DNA from: WRMR01 sp031548645
GTDB taxonomy: Bacteria > Planctomycetota > Planctomycetia > Pirellulales > Thermoguttaceae
DNA: 10,020 nt
Assembly: GCA_031548645.1 (NCBI GenBank)
Contig: JAVBQX010000006.1
Location: 1-10,020 of the forward strand
Reading direction: 5' to 3'
The notes beneath the pieces are model-generated. The model searched no databases. It was not told where the DNA came from and worked only from the letters and a program-made list of their open reading frames with translations. The position numbers and the translations under genes were made by a program. Below, one piece after another: positions 3,800 to 10,020 of the stretch. Numbering within the stretch: the stretch's first letter is position 1; the number at the start of each line of letters is the position of its first letter.

Positions 3800-6289
3800 A
3801 TGAACGCCTTTGAACCGATCTTTTTTGCGATTTTCCGGACGACGCTTTTGATGTCGGCGGCGGGAACCGTCGTCTGGCTCGTTTTGCGACGCTTCGATTT
3901 CAACCGCTTCTCGCGTGTTTGCTGGTTCGGCGTTTTGCTGATCGGCTGGCTTTGGCTGCAAGTGCCCTGTTCGATTCCGTGGTATGAACCCGTTGCGGAA
4001 ATCGTGGAAACACCGCAACGTGTCCGTGAACACGATTCGCGGCCTGTGGAAATGACGATGATTTCGCAACCCGTCAATGCGGAATTCCATGAGCACAGCT
4101 CACGGCTCGTGGAAAATTTCAATAATGTTGAAATTACAAAAAACGACGAGCCGCGATCTTTGATCGCGGATATTTTTCGATTGGCGCTTGCGATTTGGTG
4201 TCTCGGACTGCTTGCGATGCTCGCACGGCTTGGGATTTCGAGCGTGTGGTATTGGTGGTTGGTGAAATCCGCGGTTCCGGCCACGCCGGAAGAGGCGGCG
4301 GATTGGCACGCACTGTTACACGAGCGGAACATCACGCCGTCAACCATCGCGATGGTTTTCAGCGAACAGGTCGGTCCGGCGCTTGTGCGGACGTTTTCAG
4401 GCTACAAATTGGTGGTTCCGCGCGAGGTTTGGGACGAACTCCCGACTGCGTCGCGGCTCGGCATTTTGCGGCATGAACTCGCGCATTACGAACGGGGCGA
4501 CGTTTGGAAATCGCTGTTCGTCCGACTGCTCGCGCTGCCGCATTGGTTCAATCCGCTCTCGCATCTCGCGGTGCGCAAATTCGACGAAGCGGCGGAATGT
4601 CTCTGCGACGAGGCGGCCTACGAGCAAACCGTCGAGGGCCGTGCCGCGTTCGCCGAAATGCTGCTCACACTTCACGAATCGGTGACTCATCACGTGATTC
4701 TTCGCCAGGCGATTTGGGGACGCGGTCTCCGAATCCGGATCACGCACCTGTTAAACACCGAACCCCGCAAGGAGATCTCGATCATGAAAAAAACACTGAT
4801 CCTGACAATTGTCGCCCTGATTTTCGCCGTCGGATTGATTAACGTCAAACTCACGGCAAAAACGAATAATGATAATGAGACCAAACAGGCAAGCGATCAA
4901 ATCGCCGCCATGGAAACAAAAATGCCGGAACTGGAAACGAATATTTTTGAAAATACGAAAATCGCCTATCAAAAAGCGTATGACGATTTGAAGGGTGATA
5001 TCACCACCGGAACATTTGAGCAAAAAGCCACCTTGCTTTGGCATACGACAACACTGGCCTTTTTGTATCGCGAAAAAGGCCAAATGGATGAAGCACTTCG
5101 CATGTTGGAAAACTGCAAACGCTATGTCCCACTTCTTGAAAAGATGGCTGAAAAAACGGACAACCCGGAGGAAAAGGAAGGGGTACTGGAAATCATTTCA
5201 AGAACCTATTCTACGTTTGCCACCTTCGGCATGTATGACGACGCGATTGCCGTCGCAAAATTAAGTCCATACACCGGACAATACAACGCATCGGAATACC
5301 TGACGAATATTGCAAACACCATGGCAAGCAAGGAATCGTTTGACAAAGCAGTTCCGGTTCTTGATGAAGCGATTGCCGTCGCGAAAAATCTGCCCGATCT
5401 CTTTAGGCAGGAAACTGGAATCATTGACGTGGCCGAATTGTACGCCAAGGCGGGACGAATGCAAAAAGCCCACGAATTGGTCGATTCACTGTCCCCTTTT
5501 GGCCAATCACGCGGGCTGGTGGCCATGGCCCACGTTCTCATCAAAAAAACAAAAGACGAAGCGGCCATTCTTGGTTTGTTGAAGGATGGCGAGAAGATCG
5601 CTGAAGAAATCACAGACAAAGACGACCAAGCTTCCGCATTCACGAAGATTGCGACGGAGTATATCCTGTTCGGAAAATATGACGAAGGAATGAAAGTCTT
5701 TGAAAAATCGGCATGGGCCAATAACACGACTCGTCGTGATGACGTCCAAATGCAGATTGTTTGTGACCTGACCGAACGAAACAAACTGGATGAAGCGGAG
5801 GCATTTGTCAATAAACTGCAATCCCCCGAAGCTAAGGGAAGGGCATTGATGTACATCCTCCGTGAAGCTTCAATTCAGGGGGATGTCGCAACGATGAAAC
5901 GCCTGATTCCGATCACCGAGCCGTATCTTGCCCATGTGGAACCGTTCGCCCATCGTTTGCACGATCAATTATATCTGGCCGCTTTCAAAATCAGGGTCGG
6001 TGACGTGGCGGAAGGACGCAAAATGATGGACGACCTGATCGCCGGGCCGCATGTCGAGAGCTTGGATCGCAATGACTCAATCAGCCGTGCCATCGGCGGG
6101 CTTTGTTATGCCGGGCTTTACGAGGAAGCAAGGCAAAAAGCCGAAACCATGACGAATCCGACGGCCAAAGCGGACGCATACAATTTGATCAAAAATATTT
6201 ACATCCAAAATGAAAAACCGGAGGAAAACAAGAAGCGGCTCCAACATTGGGAAGTCAAGGAGAGTTCTAACAACGGTGAGGTCTCGTAA
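3800..6289 (+). CDS. M56 (BlaR1-type) membrane metallopeptidase with C-terminal TPR-like sensor domain
   Basis: This is a complete protein of 829 residues. Membrane segments lie near residues 8-29, 37-57, 121-146 and 329-349. The cytoplasmic zinc-protease core between segments 3 and 4 has HELAH (225-229), HWFNP and E266-xxx-D270. After segment 4 (about residues 425-785), repeated helical pairs with G-x-x-x-x-A spacing look like about eight TPR units (for example GQMDEALRML, GKYDEGMKVF, GLYEEARQKA). Staphylococcal BlaR1 instead ends in a penicillin-binding domain, so this receptor probably senses a protein or peptide rather than a beta-lactam. That is an inference. ATG 3800 has GAGGT 5 nt upstream. 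A GTG at 3788 overlapping the blaI stop is the alternative start. DNA composition becomes visibly more AT-rich after about 4840, at the start of the sensor domain. The partner repressor is encoded immediately upstream. Confidence 0.92.
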   Translation: MNAFEPIFFAIFRTTLLMSAAGTVVWLVLRRFDFNRFSRVCWFGVLLIGWLWLQVPCSIPWYEPVAEIVETPQRVREHDSRPVEMTMISQPVNAEFHEHSSRLVENFNNVEITKNDEPRSLIADIFRLALAIWCLGLLAMLARLGISSVWYWWLVKSAVPATPEEAADWHALLHERNITPSTIAMVFSEQVGPALVRTFSGYKLVVPREVWDELPTASRLGILRHELAHYERGDVWKSLFVRLLALPHWFNPLSHLAVRKFDEAAECLCDEAAYEQTVEGRAAFAEMLLTLHESVTHHVILRQAIWGRGLRIRITHLLNTEPRKEISIMKKTLILTIVALIFAVGLINVKLTAKTNNDNETKQASDQIAAMETKMPELETNIFENTKIAYQKAYDDLKGDITTGTFEQKATLLWHTTTLAFLYREKGQMDEALRMLENCKRYVPLLEKMAEKTDNPEEKEGVLEIISRTYSTFATFGMYDDAIAVAKLSPYTGQYNASEYLTNIANTMASKESFDKAVPVLDEAIAVAKNLPDLFRQETGIIDVAELYAKAGRMQKAHELVDSLSPFGQSRGLVAMAHVLIKKTKDEAAILGLLKDGEKIAEEITDKDDQASAFTKIATEYILFGKYDEGMKVFEKSAWANNTTRRDDVQMQIVCDLTERNKLDEAEAFVNKLQSPEAKGRALMYILREASIQGDVATMKRLIPITEPYLAHVEPFAHRLHDQLYLAAFKIRVGDVAEGRKMMDDLIAGPHVESLDRNDSISRAIGGLCYAGLYEEARQKAETMTNPTAKADAYNLIKNIYIQNEKPEENKKRLQHWEVKESSNNGEVS
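4769..4786 (+). promoter_or_regulatory. Internal Shine-Dalgarno and ATG within M56 gene 2
   Basis: A perfect AAGGAG (4769-4774) lies 9 nt before the in-frame ATG at 4784 (Met329). The ATG is followed by Lys-Lys and a long hydrophobic run. Initiation here would give a 501-residue anchored or secreted TPR protein without the protease. The matching position in M56 gene 1 has the same signal. The conserved residues Lys-Glu could also explain AAGGAG. Confidence 0.4.
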
Positions 6290-6329
6290 CGATGTTGTCA
6301 GCAATCGAACTTGTTCGACGCGACGGCGG

Positions 6330-6614
6330 CTAAGGCTGGATCAAATTGGGTTTGACATCGTCATAGATGCCCGATTTTGTGGAGAAGGGATCGCGTGGCA
6401 CGGCGTCGCGCGGTCGGATGCCGCTGTTTTTCATGCCGACCCCGTCGGCGGGCAATGGGTCGGAGATATTCATGTTTTGACGCTGAAGCTCGATGTTGCC
6501 GGGGTGCAGAATATTCGGCGTGCGCCAACGTTCCGGATCAAGACAACAGCCGGAACACGTCAACAGCACGGTCAACGAAAATATTGTGCCATAACACAAG
6601 ATTCTGCTCAACAT
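6330..6614 (-). CDS. Small lipoprotein or secreted protein, HPG...RPRD type
   Basis: This is a 94-residue protein. Residues 1-22 form a signal peptide (basic Arg at 4, then a hydrophobic stretch to Leu18). It ends in TCSGCC, so Cys23 is the probable lipidation site, although Cys at -3 is unusual for a lipobox. The rest is a short hydrophilic tail with HPG (37-39), DP (52-53), G-x-RPRD (65-70) and DPF (75-77). I recall short planctomycete exported proteins with this HPG...DP...GxRPRD pattern. Their function is unknown. ATG 6614 is chosen because it starts the signal peptide directly and GGCGG precedes it. ATG 6635 would only add seven residues and its purine tract touches the start codon. The gene ends 40 bp from the convergent M56 gene, with no clear shared terminator, only a small TCGAAC-TT-GTTCGA palindrome at 6305-6318. 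Confidence 0.72.
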   Translation of the reverse strand: MLSRILCYGTIFSLTVLLTCSGCCLDPERWRTPNILHPGNIELQRQNMNISDPLPADGVGMKNSGIRPRDAVPRDPFSTKSGIYDDVKPNLIQP

Positions 6615-6684
6615 GGTTCCGCCATTCTTTGTCATCTCCCCCATTTTTACGCAAGCCCACATTTGGCAATGCGAAACACAACGC

Positions 6685-6713
6685 AGCGTACGAAAAATTC
6701 CGCCGGAAATCAA
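6685..6713 (-). promoter_or_regulatory. Candidate promoter of the small lipoprotein gene
   Basis: On the minus strand TTGATT (6713-6708) is followed after 17 nt by TACGCT (6690-6685). The expected start near 6678 would give a leader of about 60 nt. The -10 match is modest. Confidence 0.4.
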
Positions 6714-7010
6714 GGGGGAAATAACAAGAAAAAGCCTCTTTGCCAAAATTTGTGGGTAAAAGCTGGTTGTGGTAATTTTCCAAGTGCGTGAAATAGCGTG
6801 AGTTCAAGAGATTTACGATTTTATTTTGCGAAATAATTTAAATTCAAGAGAAGGCGTTGGCTTGGGCTTCGATGCAAAGGCCCGCATTTTGCGGAAAATT
6901 CGCGATGCCAAAGAGTAACCTGAGACATTGCACGTTAATCAAAAAAATTGACGTAATAAATACCGAATGCCGCAGGTGGTTATTTAATAACATCTTGCGT
7001 TACAATAAAA

Positions 7011-7062
7011 GCGGGAGTGATGGGACTCGAATTCATGGCTTACGGATTAAAAGACGCTCTGG
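7011..7062 (-). pseudogene. Degenerate tRNA-like fragment (tRNA-Lys UUU-like)
   Basis: Read on the minus strand this has an anticodon-loop-like CTTTTAA followed by TCCGT, then a T-arm-like ATTCGAGTCCCAT and CACTCCC at the 3' side, spaced as in the 3' half of a tRNA. The anticodon stem and part of the T stem do not pair, and no proper D-arm or 5' acceptor strand follows. It is not a working tRNA. It could be a decayed tRNA or an attachment-site scar, or a chance match. Confidence 0.22.
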
Positions 7063-7372
7063 TGAACATGTTTCAAAAGCTGAAGGCTTCGCATTAACAC
7101 TCTATTGTTACTTATGTTTCAATGAGCCATTGCTGGCTTTTTGGGTAAATGCCATCAGTGCAAAAGTCGACATATCACGACATTTAGCATCGTTATTGCG
7201 CTGCCAAAAACGTAGCCCATGCCCGTAAAAAACGGCATACGACTGTTCTGGAACCCACAGACATGAATTCGATGTCTTACCGGGCCTTTTCATCAACAAC
7301 ATTTTTATCAGGGTCAAATCATGGCAAACATCTCCAAAAGAAGTAATCATGTGATCGACAAGGTCGTGCACA

Positions 7373-7537
7373 ATGGAGTTCGACCTGACCTTCGCCCGGA
7401 ATTTTTGGATCGAAGCATCAAATGACGAAGAGGAAAAGAAACTTCGCATGGGCAGCGATTTTCTCAAATACCTGAATTCCCTGGGCAAGTTCGCCGGCTT
7501 TCACGTCCTGCCGGAGTTGTCGCCGAAGAGTTTATGA
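7373..7537 (+). CDS. Possible 54-residue ORF of unknown function or gene remnant
   Basis: An ATG at 7373 opens a frame ending at TGA 7535-7537. Codon third positions are fairly GC-rich like those of the neighbouring genes. The product (MEFDLTFARNFWIEASNDEE...) has no signal peptide or domain that I recognise. The start lacks a clear Shine-Dalgarno and a stop precedes it in frame at 7352. A second short frame (7321-7425) overlaps it in another phase, which could mean a frameshifted remnant of a longer gene. Confidence 0.25.
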   Translation: MEFDLTFARNFWIEASNDEEEKKLRMGSDFLKYLNSLGKFAGFHVLPELSPKSL

Positions 7538-7851
7538 TATCCTCTTAAAAACCCGGTTCGCCAGGTTTCGACGTTTCTTGAGCGTCGAGTGCGGTATAAT
7601 AATATCGTGTGTGATAATGAAAATACTTGCCATTCATTTTCTACGATATTACCACTCGCAATTCTTTCATAAGAAAATATTTCAATTTCGGTTTTCGCAA
7701 TCATAACAACCGGAACCGCGAGATTTACGGGTGATTCGTGATAGGGGTTGCGTCGATAAAAGAGATGCTTCATCAAGGAAGAAAAAATTGTCCGCTGACG
7801 CAATGCCCGGCAAGCACATGGAAAAACAATTGAGAATGGAGGAAAACTCTC

Positions 7852-10020
7852 ATGAAACGAAGGAGTCGTGATCGCATATTTTTGTCGGTCATCATGTTCG
7901 GATTGGTGTTTGCGGCCGTGCAAACGGTGTCGGCGCAGACGACGTATCACATCGGGGGCAACCCTTCGGCGTCGAACTATTACGCCACGCTCGAAGACTT
8001 GCGGAAAGCCGGAGGACCGGTCAGCGACAGCACGATCATTTTGTACAAAGACGACAACTCGCTGACAACTCATTTTGATTACTCAACCGACACCGCGCTC
8101 ACGATTCAGTCGAACAACCCCGCGACACCACGCACGATTTCGCTTGCCCCCGGAACCGTGCTGCCATCAGGGGGCGGAATTCTATCTTTTAGGAATATGG
8201 CCTCCGGTTCACTCACGCTCAATGGCATCGTCATGGCCGACAACAACGCAATACCCTGGGGTGGAGCGATCTATGCCGACGGGTTGACTTTGAACGGCGG
8301 GGCCAGTGCCTTCTCCGGCAACCGCTCGGGCGACGGAACCAGCAGTGCCTGGGGCGGGGCGATCAGTGCGAATTCAAACCTGATCATGAACAACCATAAT
8401 ACCGAGTTCACCGGCAACAGTGCCATCGGGGGAACCCGCATGGCCTCCGGTTGGGGCGGGGCGATCAAGGCGGTCGATTTGAAAATCACCGGTGGAAACA
8501 GTGCCTTCATCGGGAATAGCGCCATCGGAGGGAGCGGCAATTCCTCCGGCAGGGGCGGGGCGATTATTGCAACCAATATGACAATCGATGGCGGAAACCA
8601 TCTCTTTTCCGGCAACCGCGCCGTCGGAGGGAGCGGACTCGGTTCCGGATTGGGCGGCGCGATTTATGATAATACCGGCAACATATCCCTTGCCGGAAAC
8701 ATCGCGTTTTTGAACAACAGTGCGACGACCTCCAATACCCCGGACCCGATGAGCGGACTTGGCGGTGCGATTTTTCATGACATCAATGGCGGTGACAGGG
8801 GCTTCAACCTGACGGCCGTGGCGGGGGAAACGATTCTCTTTCAAGGGAACACGCACCGGAACGGCCTCCCCAACGCCATTTATTTCGGAAACACCTACAA
8901 CAGTTTTGTTTTAAACAGAACGGACTACGCCACTTTCGACACCGCCGCCGGATCGCAGATTCTCATGTACGACCCGATCGAAAGCCAGGCGGACGGACTT
9001 TATCAATCCAACATCACGCTGAATTTGACGAAAACCGGTGGCGGACTTTGGCTACTCGGCGGGGAAAGCAACCTCGCCAGCGCGGCGACCGTCACCATCA
9101 GCGAAGGAACCTTCCAACTCGACCGCGATGCGAAACTCAACCTCAACCACGGCACGACCGCGAATTTCAAGGTCTTGAGCGGCGCGACCTTCACGCCGAC
9201 CATCGAAGGAAACAGCGTCTCGACCGTTCATGCCAAAACAGTCGATCTTCAAGCCGGCTCGCTGCTCAACGTGGCAGGGATTTCCAGCCTGGCCGCGGGG
9301 GACACAACCTTCGCCGGGGCCATCACGTCGACCGATGCGACGACAAACGCCATGGGCACCTTCACGCCGACATCCGGGAGCATGTTCACCGACGCAAAAT
9401 ATGTCGCCGGAACCGGCAACAACCTCGACCTTCAAATTACCGGCGTTCGGAACATGTCGGATGTGTTCGGAACCGATCCGTTCCTTGACGCTTACCGGCA
9501 ACAACAACACGGGGTACCGATGCGAGCCCTCTTTGACAATGTTTACAATACAGGACAGTTGGACCCGCGACTTCTGCAAATCGCCGAGGGTGCCAAGGGC
9601 AACACGGTGCTCAACGCGACGGGGGCCCACCTCATTTCCGCCCGGATGTTCAGCCAGAGCATGCTCAAACGGCTGCAATACCGCCAGGCGACGTTGCGCC
9701 GGCCCGCGGTGAGCTACGGCGACACGTTCTATCGCGGACAGTCGTGCCGACCGGGTTGCGGGAGCGGCGCTGCGACCGTTTGGGGCGAGTTCACGCAGAA
9801 CTGGTCGACGCAGTCCGACTCGGGCAATCTCGCGGGTTACGACTACAAACCTTTCGCGCTGACCTTCGGCAAGGAGCGGCAGGCGGGGCATTGGGTGCTC
9901 GGACTCGCGGGCCAATACTCGCACGGCGAAGCGAAGGGCGGCCGCTACGTTTGGACCGATGACACGCTCGACACCGCCTCGCTGGGCGTTTACGGCGGCT
10001 GGTTCGGTTCGCGAAATTAC
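7852..10020 (+). CDS. Pmp-like autotransporter, 3' end beyond window
   Basis: The frame is open from ATG 7852 to the right edge (723 codons, no stop). GGAGG (7838-7842) lies 9 nt upstream of the start. Residues 1-28 form a Sec signal peptide with likely cleavage at VSA-Q. The passenger has six GGAI motifs (residues 137, 168, 202, 235, 268, 304), each followed by an FxxN (154, 186, 219, 252, 286, 330). This is the pattern of chlamydial polymorphic membrane proteins and predicts a beta-helix. A strand segment starting near residue 391 (TKTGGGLWLLGG...ATVTISEGTFQL) resembles autotransporter-associated passenger repeats. From about residue 640 (VWGEFTQNWSTQ) the typical beta-barrel begins and runs off the window. 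The protein should thread through and stay in the outer membrane and display its passenger, with adhesion as the likeliest role (inferred). Its only two cysteines are C632 and C636, just before the barrel. Confidence 0.9.
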   Translation, partial: MKRRSRDRIFLSVIMFGLVFAAVQTVSAQTTYHIGGNPSASNYYATLEDLRKAGGPVSDSTIILYKDDNSLTTHFDYSTDTALTIQSNNPATPRTISLAPGTVLPSGGGILSFRNMASGSLTLNGIVMADNNAIPWGGAIYADGLTLNGGASAFSGNRSGDGTSSAWGGAISANSNLIMNNHNTEFTGNSAIGGTRMASGWGGAIKAVDLKITGGNSAFIGNSAIGGSGNSSGRGGAIIATNMTIDGGNHLFSGNRAVGGSGLGSGLGGAIYDNTGNISLAGNIAFLNNSATTSNTPDPMSGLGGAIFHDINGGDRGFNLTAVAGETILFQGNTHRNGLPNAIYFGNTYNSFVLNRTDYATFDTAAGSQILMYDPIESQADGLYQSNITLNLTKTGGGLWLLGGESNLASAATVTISEGTFQLDRDAKLNLNHGTTANFKVLSGATFTPTIEGNSVSTVHAKTVDLQAGSLLNVAGISSLAAGDTTFAGAITSTDATTNAMGTFTPTSGSMFTDAKYVAGTGNNLDLQITGVRNMSDVFGTDPFLDAYRQQQHGVPMRALFDNVYNTGQLDPRLLQIAEGAKGNTVLNATGAHLISARMFSQSMLKRLQYRQATLRRPAVSYGDTFYRGQSCRPGCGSGAATVWGEFTQNWSTQSDSGNLAGYDYKPFALTFGKERQAGHWVLGLAGQYSHGEAKGGRYVWTDDTLDTASLGVYGGWFGSRNY
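8260..8850 (+). repeat. GGAI / FxxN repeat array in the autotransporter passenger
   Basis: Six units of 31-36 codons repeat, each with GGAI and a later FxxN (FSGN, FTGN, FIGN, FSGN, FLNN, FQGN). At DNA level the units at about 8420-8660 are clearly related, for example the recurring GCCATCGG...GGGGCGGGGCGAT blocks, with a period of about 99 bp. This points to expansion by tandem duplication and a region where the unit number could vary. Confidence 0.8.

Larger units (their letters stand above)
6715..7851. other. Gene-poor intergenic region
   Basis: I see no convincing full gene in these roughly 1.1 kb. The part at about 6780-7010 is AT-rich with short direct repeats (TTCAAGAGA at 6803 and 6843). 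A tRNA-like fragment lies near 7011-7062 and a possible small ORF at 7373-7537. A TATAAT at 7595-7600 could be the -10 box for the downstream autotransporter, but no good -35 is found at the right distance. Longer reading frames on either strand here lack ribosome binding sites and recognisable domains. The region may be the remains of decayed genes or of an integration event. Confidence 0.5.

Noticed and set aside
6857..7228. 123-codon plus-strand frame
   Set aside because: It has no ribosome binding site and no domain, and it includes the tRNA-like stretch in antisense (SDGTRIHGLRIKR), a common source of false ORFs.
7501..8073. 190-codon minus-strand frame
   Set aside because: It overlaps the signal peptide and start of the autotransporter and has no recognisable features. 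A shorter start near 7771 was considered but also lacks support.
9052..9924. 290-codon open frame on the minus strand
   Set aside because: It lies opposite the autotransporter, whose plus-strand frame carries recognisable motifs throughout. The product is Arg/Gly/Val-rich shadow sequence.

Overview
The window looks like a member of the PVC superphylum, most likely a planctomycete or a close relative. This is an inference from gene content. The evidence is two BlaI-type repressor / M56 (BlaR1-type) metallopeptidase pairs, an AraC-family regulator with a LacI-like sensor domain (XylR type), a small lipoprotein with an HPG...RPRD pattern, and a Chlamydia-Pmp-like autotransporter. Base composition is moderately GC-rich in most genes and clearly more AT-rich at about 6780-7010 and in the second half of the second M56 gene.

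Left part (1-1690, minus strand): a blaI-type gene (1615-1229) is followed after 2 nt by an M56 peptidase gene (1226 to beyond the left edge). The M56 frame is open over all 408 visible codons. It carries two 63-bp double-hairpin palindromic elements (465-527 and 786-848), inserted in opposite orientations and each read through as exactly 21 codons, plus a heptamer tandem repeat (1007-1037). A TTGACA-N17-TAACAT promoter and BlaI-like dyads precede the pair.

Centre (1929-6289, plus strand): a divergent XylR/AraC-type regulator (1929-3104) is followed by a second blaI-M56 operon (3420-3791, 3800-6289). This operon has the same TTGACA-N17-TAACAT promoter, here covered by a perfect 10-bp inverted repeat. 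It also has a long leader holding a large nested dyad. The second M56 protein is complete and ends in a long TPR-like extracytoplasmic domain. In these systems the membrane protease is expected to sense a signal and relieve repression by BlaI, and the near-identical promoters suggest cross-talk between the two loci. Both M56 genes contain a strong internal Shine-Dalgarno and ATG just before their fourth membrane segment.

Right part (6290-10020): a convergent small lipoprotein gene (6614-6330) is followed by a gene-poor stretch (about 6715-7851) holding a degenerate tRNA-like fragment and one possible small ORF. The rest is an autotransporter (7852 to beyond the right edge) with signal peptide, six GGAI/FxxN repeats of about 33 residues, an autotransporter-associated strand segment and the start of a beta-barrel.

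The two largest edge genes (1-1226 minus, 7852-10020 plus) have no stop codon inside the window. I found them by reading the frames through.
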